A stretch of 64,000 nt of DNA. Origin: Nageia nagi. Lineage: Eukaryota > Pinophyta. The translations under genes and the position numbers were made by a program. Shown here one piece after another: positions 32,101-43,099 of this stretch. The notes beneath the pieces were generated by a model that worked only from the letters and a program-made list of their open reading frames with translations, searched no databases and was not told the DNA's origin. The DNA lies in contig JBITNC010000001.1 of assembly GCA_050084985.1 (NCBI GenBank), positions 150,474,001 to 150,538,000 on the forward strand, given 5' to 3'. Numbering within the stretch: the stretch's first letter is position 1; each line of letters starts with the position of its first letter.

Positions 32101-33930
32101 ATATGTATATTACACTATAAAATCATATAATCAATAAGAAGAAAATATTACTCTTTACAAACCTATAAGTATATAGTTAAATGATTTTATATGTGGTTGT
32201 TTTAGTTTTCACATTGTAACTACTAGTTCTTACATTATGCGATAAATTTGCTAGAAGGATAGGCCAAGCATACAATTTCAGATTATGCCATGGTCAACAT
32301 GCCTATATATTTTTGCCTCTAATAAAGTCTAGACTACCATTAATCAAAATCCCCCTTTGTAACTAATGAACACTCATAAGTTTACCATATGGAGATCAAA
32401 TCCTCATGGGTTATATATTACAATATTAATTTTTGTATTACAATAATGGATATTTATCATAAGAAATGATAAAAAGAAGATAAAACAAAGAAATGGGAAT
32501 GATGCCATCATTCCTATATTATGCATTTATAATAAAATGACAAGAATGCCAAAAATTCCTAAGCTATGGAAGAAGTTATCAGTATGGATAATTTAAACTA
32601 AAAGCATCATGATTTTACATCAAGGTGTCCATTTTCATGCTCAAAACATTAACAAGGTAGGTTAGACTAAGAAATCACCTCAATTGCTAACAAAATAAAG
32701 ACTCACATGATTTTAGTTAAAAATCATATTGCTCGAGATAAACCCTCATGAGTTGCATATGGTCATGATTCCTCCAGAATCATCCCTAAAACATAGAACA
32801 ACATAAGACAAAACCCTCATATTTATTTGATGCAATCCTCCTCAAAGAAATAAAATAAAGATAAGAAAAGCGATCCCAATGAAGATTTAAACCCTATACA
32901 CACATTTATGTTCCTACTTTAATCATTATTGTAAATACCCATCACATATTTGGGTCAAATACACAAGTTTATTATCTAAACTCCACAACCCAACTCATAG
33001 TTTTGAAGGAAACTCATCAAAAATCAATGGCCAGGTCAAGGTGGCCACAAAAATGATTCTTAAGCTTCTTTTACAAATAGCTTGCTCCCTTAGAATCTAT
33101 ATGTGAACATTAAAAATCAAAAATATATGTGCCTCTTAGATAAAATAGAAAGGATTTGATATTGTGACCTACAAATTGGATTTACAACACTTACTAGCTC
33201 CCATGCTATGTATAGTCATGAAAAATTTGAGTTGCTAACTCCACCATGTAGCTAACAAACCCTCTTAGCAATGTAATCATTGTTTATTTTCTAGAATAAT
33301 AATTAAAATGAGAAGTGAGGAGTGAATTGACATTAAGACCAACAAACTATCCAAAATTCCTAACCCTAACACCATGTAATAGATCGATGGCTAGGCTTTC
33401 CTCTCCACCTTCCATTTCCCTCTCTTCCCAAGTGATGTGAAATGAACTAGGGTTTCCAAGACTTGGGTTTGTATTACTTGAAATCCCTAATTCAATTTAG
33501 GTTATGCTAGATACCTTGTTTCTATGGTGAGGTAGCTTGTTGCCCAAATAATTTATTTCTTTGAAACTATTTGCTAACACAAGATCCTCTCCTTTTATTC
33601 CTTGGCCATGGTGGTTATAACCTTTCACAAGGTGGATTATCACAAGTTTAGAAACATGTAAGCTCCTCTCCATGGTCTTTCAAAACACTTACCTCTAATG
33701 GTTTAAAATATAAATATTTCTAAGAAAATTTAACACCAAGATCTCTAAGGATTTCTATCACAATTGAACTTAAAATGGTGGATAAAATATAATGCTCCTC
33801 CCTATAATCTTATACAAACACTCATTTATTTAAATGATACCTGCAAGTGCTTTTTTATTGAATTGATATTTCTAAATTCTCAAATCTTAAAATAAATTAT
33901 TCAATACTTAAAATATTTAAGAGATGCAAA
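29146..33930 (-). mobile_element. Insertion of about 4.8 kb splitting the integrase gene
   Basis: The integrase frame breaks at about 29145 and resumes at about 33940 (KVKIRFMIMDFIKGLP). Nothing between codes for a recognisable protein. A 29-bp direct repeat (TACCATAGAATCATTTAACT…) occurs at 29980-30040, and ATATAAAATGAGG recurs at 29950, 30208 and 31750. Texture and length suggest a long solo LTR or a large non-coding derivative in minus orientation, but I could not define terminal TG/CA or a clean duplication. Confidence 0.4.
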
Positions 33931-33939
33931 ATATGCGAA

Positions 33940-34450
33940 GGTGAAAATAAGGTTCATGATAATGGATTTCATTAAGGGCCTTCCAAGGTCTCATAGAAAA
34001 TCTATTATCATGGTGGTGGTTGATAGGTTGTCCAAATATGCATAGTTATGTTCCTTGGCTCATCCAATCAAATATATTAATGTGGCCCAACTTTTCATTA
34101 ATAATATTTTCAAACTCCCTGGTATATCATCTACCATAGTCAACGATCAAGACCCAACCTTCACCAGTAACTTTTGGAAGCAATTTTTCAATCTTCAAGG
34201 AACCCAACTCAACATGAGTTTATCATATCATCCTTAGATCGATGGTCAAGCAAAAATTGTTAATAAGTTCTTAGAGACTTATTTGTAATGTTTCACATCT
34301 GCATAGCCAGTTCATTAGGTTAGGTGGCTAACCTTGGTAAAATGGTGGTATAATACTTAATATCATATGACTATCAAAATGACCCCCTATGAAGCATTAT
34401 ATGGGTAGGAACCACCCATTATATCCTCTTATGTTCCAAGCAGCATAAAT
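33940..34450 (+). pseudogene. Chromovirus integrase core relic
   Basis: Landmarks are MDFIKGLPRS, IIMVVVDRLSKYA (first catalytic Asp region), STIVNDQDPTFTSNFWKQFF (second Asp region), GTQLNMSLSYHP and, after a stop, DGQAKIVNKFLETYL, where the third catalytic residue (E in DGQTEVVN) is now K. MTPYEALYG follows near 34385. Multiple stops are present. Confidence 0.8.
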
Positions 34451-34599
34451 GTTTAGGTGGTTGATATGGAATTAACCAATCAGATGGATATCATTCATCT
34501 TCTATAGGAAAATTTGCAGTCTGCTCAACATCAAATGAAACAACAGGTTGATCAATAAAGAGTTGAGAGGGAATTCCAAGAAGGATATATGGTATTTTT

Positions 34600-35010
34600 G
34601 CATCTTTAAGCATATCATCAAAAATCTCTTAAAAATAAAGGACCTTATAAATTAGCTCCAAAATTCTACAAGCCTTACAAAATTTTCCAGTGTATTGGAC
34701 TAGTTACATATAAGTTGGAGTTACCATCCTCCTGTAAATTTCACCAAGTATTTCATGTCTCATATCTTAAGGTTTTGATCTTAAATATTTAGTCTCGAAT
34801 AAACTTACCAAAATTCATGGATGATAGGAAAATCAATATGGAACTTGAAGAAGTTTTAGAATGAAATACTCATCACCTTTGTAATCGGACCATCACTGAA
34901 GTCCTTATCCAATGGTGTAGCTTAGTAACTAAAGATACAACTTGGGAGACAACAAATCAACTTTAGTAGGAGTTTCCAAATTTTCATCTTTGAGGAAAAG
35001 CTCTTTTCCA
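34600..35010 (+). pseudogene. Integrase C-terminus and chromodomain relic
   Basis: HQKSLKNKGPYKLAPKFYKP, then YKLELPSSCKFHQVFHVSYL, is the conserved linker of chromovirus integrases. TEVLIQWCSLVTKDTTWE with FPNFHL near 34890-34990 matches a chromodomain (I/V-L-I-Q-W…D-x-T-W-E). Chromodomains can direct integration to marked chromatin. Stops break it. Confidence 0.7.
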
Positions 35011-35022
35011 AGAGGGGTGGCA

Positions 35023-35401
35023 TGTTAGGATCCCATATCTCAACATTTAACTAGGTTTAATTATCAGGTTGTGTCAACCTGTTATGTGAATTGTCATTTT
35101 GAATTAAACCACTAATTAGGGTTGGGGTAGGAAGTCTATAAATATGTGTATGAGGGGTAAAGAGAGGCATCTTGGAAAATAAAATTTCTTTTGAGTTATA
35201 AGAAGTAAGCCCCCTCAAAGCATCCTGCAATTCATATTGCTATCAATAAAGTTATTTTATTATGTTATCTAGTTTTTAATTTGAGCACAATGTTCCCATT
35301 GATTTACTTATTGCATTTTGAATTTGTAGTTATTTTATATTACAATCTTTCCCTTAGTATTTAGGGTAAAATCCCTTTGTAATTTTGCTAGGTTCTTAAC
35401 A
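35023..35401 (+). repeat. 3' LTR of the chromovirus
   Basis: It begins TGTTAGGATCCC and ends GGTTCTTAACA. It is better preserved at the start than the left copy and carries CTATAAATATGTG (about 35137) as the TATA-like region. Confidence 0.88.
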
Positions 35402-35406
35402 TTCTC
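35402..35406. repeat. Target-site duplication, right copy (TTCTC)
   Basis: Exact copy of 15389-15393. Confidence 0.85.
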
Positions 35407-36250
35407 CCTAAACATTAAATTTTGTAATCCATATGATTACTCTAATGAGTCAACCTATTTTAACTATAGATATATCCAAATCCCTTACCAACTTTAGATT
35501 ATAAAATTCTTTTTAGATTTATCCTTAAATAATATCATAATGTGGTTCCTAACATTGATGGGTTTAGGTTACATATATAAACTATTAAATACCCATTCCA
35601 TAAATTCCATAGATAATATATTGGCATTGCAAGCTTCTTAACCTTATATATGTTATTCAAGCATTAGTAAATTATGGTTCATTACCTTTTCTTTATCTCC
35701 CATGCATACATTCATATAGAAAATATAACCATACATCCATGTTTATTGTGACCCAACAATAATTTATTTTACTGATGTAATTTCTATTATTTATATTTTT
35801 CTAATTGCACATGTTATTCATGCAACATTAGAAATAACTAAAATAAAACTACACATAAATAACCATTCAACAAGGCATTCTCACATGACACCAAAGCATC
35901 CACATAACACCATAATTTGAGCTAATTGTATGAAAAAATCCTACGCATTTTCGCACTAGGTAAACCCTTGCAGCTATGCTACCTAACAATATTTTATTAT
36001 CACAATAATAAACATATTTCAACTCTTGTCTTATTACAACATATGTTCTTATTAACATAGTGATACAACCAAACTAGGTATATATGACACTTCATGTTAA
36101 CCTATTATAATTTAACCAGATAATCAGTTTAATATAGCATGTGATCTCATCTGTCACATAAACTCCTATACAATCAATAATTCATAAAGGTACTTATGTA
36201 CATTCAAAACATAATTGCTATTAATCTCTTAGTCATCAACATAGCATCAA
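35407..36250. other. AT-rich sequence without recognised genes
   Basis: It was continuous with the sequence left of 15394 before the chromovirus inserted. No coding feature can be supported. Confidence 0.3.
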
Positions 36251-36735
36251 GAAGTATAACAATACAAGATGTTGTAAATACATTATCAAGTGTACCAACA
36301 AGCATCAAGGATCCAACATTTAAGTGCACTACAATGTACTAATATACATTATCCAAATAAAAACATCAACACTAAGTTCTTATCATATGAACCTAAAGTC
36401 TATAATCAACAATAGTAAGAATCTCCAACTAAAGAATAGTAACTACAAATTATTACAATTAGTTCCTCTACTATAAAATGCAAAAACATAGCAATACAAG
36501 ATATCATAAATCCATTACCAAGTACAACATCGAAACCAATGATCCAACATCAAGTGTACTACAATGCACTATTATACATTATCCAAATATGAACATCAAC
36601 ACTAATTAAATCTTATCATATGACCCTAAAGGCTATAATCAACAATAGTAAGGATCTTCAACTAAAGAATAGTAAATACAAATTACTACAATTAGTTCCC
36701 CTACTATAATATGTAACATTTACATTATAAGTATT
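36251..36735. repeat. 232-bp tandem duplication
   Basis: AATACAAGAT at 36261 recurs as AATACAAGAT at 36493. Long colinear matches follow (GTGTACC…ATCCAAC, TATACATTATCCAAATA, ATCAACAATAGTAAG, CAACTAAAGAATAGTAA). Two copies, about 80-85% alike by eye. Confidence 0.7.
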
Positions 36736-37639
36736 CCTAACATAAAATTGCACAACTTGAGCATTAAACAAATACACATAACTATGTAGAATACTATAAT
36801 TAGACTCAAACATAAATGTATCACTAGATGTAAGGATCAATTATCTAACAGACATCAACAATATTCATAAATCTTCATTAAGATCAATTTAATTTATATC
36901 TCATGTATAAAAGGTATTGCCTTAAATTTGGTTAGATCACATCTAGATATATCCCTTAATCCTTTATTGTTTCAAGAAAGTATATTAATGATCAACATTA
37001 CATAATTATACCAACATAGTAATTTCAATAGTCCTAGGTCATTAAAAACTTGAGAGATATTATCCAATGTACCCTTAAGATATAAATATGAAATTATATA
37101 AATACTTATTTATCTAAATATTCAATTATCAATTATTTATTAAATCAAATTATAGTTTATCTAGCTATAATAATATCTTTTGAAATCAATGTTGACGTAA
37201 CATAATCAACATGAATCCATATTATCCAAAAACATAATCTCACTTTCTATGATAACTAATTTGCAACCTTGGTTAGGGTCTAAGGTATCCATTTAACCTT
37301 ATACAACTATTCATTTCATAAGAATATTGAATAAACATACAAGTATTCAATAATTCATAAATATCTACTATAATAAACTAGCATAAGAGTTATCCATCTA
37401 CACTCAGTGATAATCCAATAACATGCTTAACCAAGTTAATAGTTAGCTCTAGACCTACATTAAGGTATAACATGCAAATTATCATAAGATTCACTTAAAG
37501 AATTAATACATATCCCAAATTTAATATTAACATGCTAGCATAGTGAAGGAACTAACACTAACAAGATAATTCCTAAACTACCAAGATCACATGAAAGCTA
37601 ACAATTACATCTAACAAACACACAAAGCAATCTCACAAC

Positions 37640-37845
37640 ACAAGATGTAAAATGGTTCTTCCAACTAGGAGTACATCCACTAACTAGATCTTTACTTCTC
37701 TCACAAATAAAACTCTCTTACAATTCTCCTAATCTCAACTCCTACACTTCTATCCTATATCATATCCTTACTCCACAATTGATATATCATTACAAAGAGG
37801 GAGCCTTCTATTTGTAGGCCAAAATCCCTCTTTGGATGACCTAAG
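37640..37845 (-). other. LTR-promoter-like segment
   Basis: On the minus strand ACAAATAGAAGGCTCCCTCT is followed by a leader-like stretch (AGAAGTGTAGGAGTTGAG). This resembles the TATA/R region of plant LTRs. No partner copy was found, so it is weak evidence that 35407-39600 is part of a long LTR. Confidence 0.25.
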
Positions 37846-38261
37846 CATGACATGCACATCTTTGACCCAAGGGGCATGCTCATGACTTAGAGTGTAGGAC
37901 AAGTTACATTATTATATTCACTAAAATACTTAAGGTATCAAATAATACCCTTAAGTAGTAGTGAATTTACATAGAAGATTTAATACATCTATTTACAATA
38001 ATGTATTATACATTCCAACACATAGGAACTAATATTTTTGACATAAGATAACTCAAACTAGGTAAATGAAATTCACAACCATACACATAATTTCATTAAT
38101 CCTTAGTCCTCAAGATAAATTAAATATCTTTAACTAAAGGTACAAAACATCCATTCCAATTCTCTATTAATATATAATTTTAAAAGTAACATGACACAAT
38201 CTTTTATTGCCATAACATATTACTTTACTTGCTACCCCTAAACTATTCAATCAACTTACAA

Positions 38262-38970
38262 AGTTCATATCTCTCATCCTATAGTTCCATTTTACACAAT
38301 TTTTGAACTATACAAGGATATTTATGTCTATAATCTACTTTCTAAATTTAATCTTATTTGAACAAGTATAATTTTGTATTTATGTGTTTGTGCTAACCTA
38401 ATTCAGTTTGATGTTACAAACTATTAAAAATAGAGCGATCATCTTAAGAAACTTGTATCTCTTATTTTATAACTTAATTATGCATAATTTTTGAACTATA
38501 ATTGTATATTGATAATTATAAGTTATTATAAAAATTTCAGCCTAATTCATGGGTTTTAGACCTTCCAACTCATAAATGTACTAACATTACTCAGTTTAGA
38601 CCTCATAAACTATTAAAATAGGACATCCATCTTATGAATCCTATGACTTTTATTTCATATATTATTTTGATATAATTTTTAAACTACAACTATGCAGAGA
38701 TTCATAAATGTTATTGTCCAAATTTTATTCTAAATAGTAGAGTTTATACCCTCAAACTCATGATTGTACAAACATGACTCGGTTTAGTCTTCACACATTG
38801 TTAAAATAGGACATCCATCTTACAAATCCTATAACTTTTATTTCATATATTATTTTGACATAATTTTTGATCTAAAGCTATATATAGATTCATATAATCT
38901 AGTATACAAATTTAATTCCAAATATTGGATTTTAGACCCTCCAACTCATGATTGTACTAACATGACTCAA
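38262..38970. repeat. 188-bp tandem repeat, about 3.8 copies
   Basis: TTAAAATAGGACATCCATCTTA-type blocks lie at 38431 (diverged), 38619 and 38807. Each is preceded by CTCATNATTGTACNAACAT and followed by ATTTTTGAACTA-type text at the same distance, so the step is 188 bp. Confidence 0.75.
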
Positions 38971-40767
38971 TTAGTTCTAATTATTATCTCAATAACTAGA
39001 AATATAAGTTATAATTTACCTTATTTATTCTTTCAAGATTTTGTATATATAAAACAAACTTAAGTGGAAAGAAAAGGTAAATATGTTACTTCATTTTAAC
39101 AAAATCCTTCCATAGCTTTTTCAAATTGAATTCTTTTGAATCATATCACACCAGTTAATAAGTATTTCAACCTTCATTTGTGGACCAAAAATGTAGTCTC
39201 CAAATATATCATCATAAGAATGGTTATTTCTCCTTACTTTTGTAACAAATCATTGAACAATGTTTTGTATTTTTTTCTCCTACATGTTTGTAGCCAACCA
39301 TCAAATTTTCATCTCAAACTAATTTCGTATGAAGTTGTTATGCTCAAAATACAAAAAAAAACATTTCTCTAGAATTTTTGCATGTAGAAGTGACGAATTT
39401 TACATCTAAAAACTCTTCTTAATATTTCCCTCCTTCATTATATTATGAATACTAATCTTTTCAATAGAACTTACCCTTTTTCGATTGGAGTGATGTATTC
39501 ATTTAATCTCATGCCACTCTCATTACTCCAATTATGCAACACTTGCACTCCACTACTTATTTCACCCCCACTCCTTTACACAACGGTTAAAGGAATATTC
39601 AAAATAATAGTTCAATATTGAATTATCTTCTTCAACATATATCTAAACTCTTTATTTAAATATTGGATACTTTATTAATATTTAAAAATCAATTAAATAT
39701 TAATATTTCAAAATCCAAAAAATACATATTATTACTATTTACATAATAATAAATTTTAAAGTATCTAATCATACATTATAGACTTAGTATTTGTCATAGG
39801 CATTAATAATGATTTAAATCATTAATTAAATATTAAATAGTATCAACACTTATTTAATATTTATATATTATTATTTAATTTTTTTCATTTAAATAAAAGT
39901 AATAAGTCATAATTATTCAACAGATACCCTTAAATCTTAAGAATATTCAAATTTACAATTTAAATATTATTATTGATCACCTATTCAATTTATTCATTTC
40001 ATATATTTAATTTTTTTTAGCATTGAAAGAGTTTAAACAATTCATTAGGTAAAATAACTAATTTACCATGCAACCTTTTGCAACTGGGTCCAGGAAACCC
40101 TGCAAAAGAAGGTTAATCAAGAGGGGTCTAAAAATTGGCCCATGACAATAATTACCTAGCTCAATGAAATAAATTTTGTAACGAGATGATATATTTTGTG
40201 CATATTTCATTTAAATTTTCAAGGTTTTTAACGTCATCATTATCCTTGTATATGAGTACTAAGAGGCACATGATATTAGTAGTAGATGTACCAAATTACA
40301 AAAGTCATTTTCTTGATATATTCATATTAAAAATACTTGAAGCATTGATATAGGAGGACATCATAAAGTTGATAAAGTGTGCATCCATATATAATTATGG
40401 AATGTAAATGAGTCCATCAAAACTTGTAGCATCAATCCACTCTTTATATGTATCAAGCTTTTCTAACTTTTTAATTAAGGATGGGAAAATAATATTTTTG
40501 AAAGAGAATATAGAATGGAAGGAGGAAGTAGACATATTGGAAGTAAAAGGTTGGAAACTTAGGATATGGATGAGAAAAAAAATGAGGGAATGGGATACCT
40601 AAGAAACTAGGATCTGGAGGAATCAGAACGAGTAGACAAAATGGAAAAAATTATCCAAAATGATTATTTATAGGCATTATCACATGTCACATTTTTCCAT
40701 TTAATGAAAATGTACGATTTTATGTAAAATATATGCATCCAACTTGAAAAAATATTAAAATCATCTT
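38971..40767. other. AT-rich sequence, no supported gene
   Basis: It includes a block of ATTTAAATATTAATA-like text (39640-39980). The open frames at 39136-39372 and 40408-40602 show no recognisable motif. Confidence 0.3.
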
Positions 40768-40870
40768 GATGCATGTTGTAACCATCTTATTGCATGTTGC
40801 AATTGATTGGTTGCACTTTGTCACCATCTAGTTACATCATAGTCTAATTCACCTTTAAACGAATTCCTAA
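40768..40870 (-). repeat. Second locus of the 21-bp heptad repeat
   Basis: On the minus strand the blocks read MVTKCNQSIATCNKMVTTC, the same C-N-x-x-V-A-T heptad as at 12530-12730 and in the same orientation. It is preceded by TTAGGAATTCGTTT, comparable to the splice-acceptor-plus-exon start at 12807. Suggests a second decayed copy of the same protein-coding repeat. Confidence 0.45.
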
Positions 40871-41029
40871 AATTTATGAAAATTTAAATTTGCCTTTTTT
40901 ATTAATTATTTTTGAACTTTAATTTTAATTTGACATCATTTCTATACCCTATTCCCTCAAATTTTCCATGATTTTGAAATTGATATTCCTTAGTTTATAT
41001 AAGTTAAATTGATGAAGGTGATCTTGAAA

Positions 41030-41349
41030 TGAACCTTGTGGTGTACCCATTAGCTTTGCAATTATATTATTACTAAAGTTCTTATCCAAAGATATAATTT
41101 AGCACTTGAGGATGTGAATTAGGAGTTACTTCATCAATTTATATTTTGAGTAGTAAGGAGGAAGCCCCCTCTAAGCAACCCATGATTTGTATTGTTATTC
41201 AGTAAAGTTATCTTATTTTGCTATCTTATCGTAATTCTAAATCGCATAACTTGGATACATATATTTTGTTGAACTATGAATCTATTTTCATTTTGTATTT
41301 TGTTTATATTCAGGCTAAATATCCTTTTAGATATTCTAGATTCCTAACA
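41030..41349 (+). mobile_element. Truncated 3' end of a chromovirus (chromodomain scrap plus partial LTR)
   Basis: TKVLIQRYNLALEDVN at about 41065-41115 matches the chromodomain end of the element at 34890. From 41144 the text TTTTGAGTAGTAAGGAGGAA, GCCCCCTCTAAGCA, CAGTAAAGTTATCTTATTTT to ATTCCTAACA (41349) follows the 3' half of the 15394/35023 LTR. The first half of the LTR is deleted. Confidence 0.6.
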
Positions 41350-42639
41350 AAGTAGGCAAGCAAATAGTAGGCTCATTTACTATCCGATAAGGTCATATTC
41401 AAAAAGAAATAACTTTTGCATTGAGACTTCATTGTCATCATTGTTTGAACCATTGTAAAGGGGAGAAACAAATCTTCTACTTGGAGACATTGAAAATGGA
41501 TTTCAAAAAAACTTGTATCCTTGTCTAAGTGAGAGGGAAATTTTAGACTAAAATAACATATCATTTGCACTTTATAATTTAGATAAAATCTAAATTATGG
41601 ATTGATTCAAGCTTGTAATGAAGTCATATTTTGAAGTTTTCATTTATTGCAAGTTTAGAGTGCCTATTCATTATTGTTTGGAGTAGGATGGACATAAAGA
41701 ATATTACAAGCTTATCATGAAGTTGAAAAAGAACAACTTTGTTGAACTAGAGAAAGACATAATATAGATGTACAAAGTGAAGCTCAAACATAACCTTTTC
41801 ATGATCAATGATACAATTTGAAATCATAAGATTAAGTTATACCTCTTAAAGAAAAAAATTATTTAATTAATTGGGAAATGAATTACCAATAATTGAGATA
41901 TCCATGGACTATAATCCAATTGTCATGACGTCTTTGTTATTAAGCTAAATAATAATTATGTTGTATCTTTTCAATTTATTTATTTCAAGTTATGTTAATT
42001 AGTCAACTCATTTTCAAAGATAGTTAAGGTTTAGTTGGGAAGGAAATTAGGGTTTTAGAAGTTGACAGATCTTGGGAATTGAAAAGTTATAGTAGTTGAG
42101 GAGATTAGGATTTTTTGTAAGCTCCTAATGCTATAAATAAATTGGGAGAGATTCTCTATTTTTGTAATTTCTTGAAATATTGAAGAATTGGTGTAGCAAG
42201 GATTTGTTATACAAATAGATACATCATTTTTCTTCTATCTTTTGTTGTTCATTTTTTATAAGATCATTTTGAATATTAAGACTACAAGTCTTTATGTAAT
42301 AATTTTACTTTTTCTTATAAATTGATATCCTATCATGATTTTATAAAGTTTTAATAGTTAACTTGTGAAGGCAGACGAATTCTTATGCAAATTATGCAAT
42401 AAGAGATAACAATTTAAGAAGAGAAATGCATGTTTTAGTGAATTTGTATCTTCAATGTGAAACTAAGCAAGCAAAATCCATTGAAAGAAATATGAAAAAC
42501 TAAATAATTTGACCAACTACATAGTTAAAATAGGTTAAGGGATTTCTCTTACAAGAAATTTTAGTAAGAGTTACTCTTATGATAAAATAATTCTTTGTGA
42601 TTGGAAACATGATTAGAGTTATGATACTAGCTTGAAGAG
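41350..42639. other. Unassigned sequence
   Basis: A plus-strand stretch near 41690-41860 reads EYYKLIMKLKKNNFVELEKD and may be a retroelement scrap. The stretch around 42020-42240 has LTR-like features (CTATAAATAAATTGGGAGAG). Neither could be paired with anything else. Confidence 0.25.
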
Positions 42640-42822
42640 AAACTTATTTTATTTCATGAGGACCATATCATAAAAAAGGAGGGTTTTTAACACTTTTTTG
42701 TCCCTTTTTTCCTTCATAAAAAAAATAATTTAACATAATACATACAAATGTTATCTTATTAGGGTTTATAATTATCTACTTCAGCATAAATATTTGAAAG
42801 AAGAACATAATATGGAGCATAT
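42640..42822 (-). pseudogene. PPR gene relic, 3' part (E-type motif) cut off by the Copia insertion
   Basis: On the minus strand, directly next to the Copia target site, the frame reads YYVLLSNIYAEVDNYK, the hallmark of the E motif that follows the last repeat in plant PLS-class PPR proteins. A weak KKG-TKKVLKT trace follows. The upstream part of the same gene continues on the other side of the element at 48579. PPR proteins bind organellar RNAs, and E-type members act in RNA editing. Confidence 0.6.
42818..42822. repeat. Target-site duplication, left copy (CATAT)
   Basis: CATAT flanks both ends of the Copia element (42818-42822 and 48579-48583). Confidence 0.92.
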
Positions 42823-43099
42823 TGAGAGAACCAAAATGTTCTTGATTATTCATCAAAATTAGTTACATATTTATAGGCTTAAGAAAGCCATTACAAGACA
42901 AGATAATAAATTGAGAATAATATTCTCATGACCAAAATAAACAACTCACACTATACGTATCACCTTTAGATCACTACATGACAAATTACTTATTATAATA
43001 ATAAACTAAAATACTTAGACCTAGATACTTAGGAAAATACTTTAGTCCTAATTAATTAATCCTTAGGACTTAGGAATAATGTTAGAAATACTTCCAACA
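42823..43099 (-). repeat. 3' LTR (277 bp)
   Basis: In minus orientation it runs from TGTTGGAAGTATT to GGTTCTCTCA. The pol frame runs 37 bp into it before its stop codon at 43063-43065. Confidence 0.95.

Larger units (their letters stand above)
15394..35401 (+). mobile_element. Chromovirus (Ty3/Gypsy) element, broken up by nested insertions
   Basis: Two related LTRs (about 399 and 379 bp) and an exact TTCTC duplication delimit the unit. In order on the plus strand lie a degraded primer site, gag (16283-17105), reverse transcriptase (about 27650-28170), RNase H (28330-28740), the integrase zinc-binding domain (28960-29140), the integrase core (33950-34420) and a chromodomain-like C-terminus (34860-35010). 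Two blocks of foreign DNA split it: about 17108-27640 inside gag/protease and about 29145-33930 at the start of integrase. The protease and the part of RT that precedes the legible region are missing. Every domain carries multiple stops. The chromodomain places it among the chromoviruses; I do not assign a lineage. Confidence 0.8.

Noticed and set aside
29041-33922. ATATTTAAGAGAT present at both ends of the 4.8-kb insertion as a target-site duplication
   Set aside because: The left copy lies about 90 bp inside still-legible integrase coding sequence, so it does not mark the junction; probably chance in AT-rich DNA.
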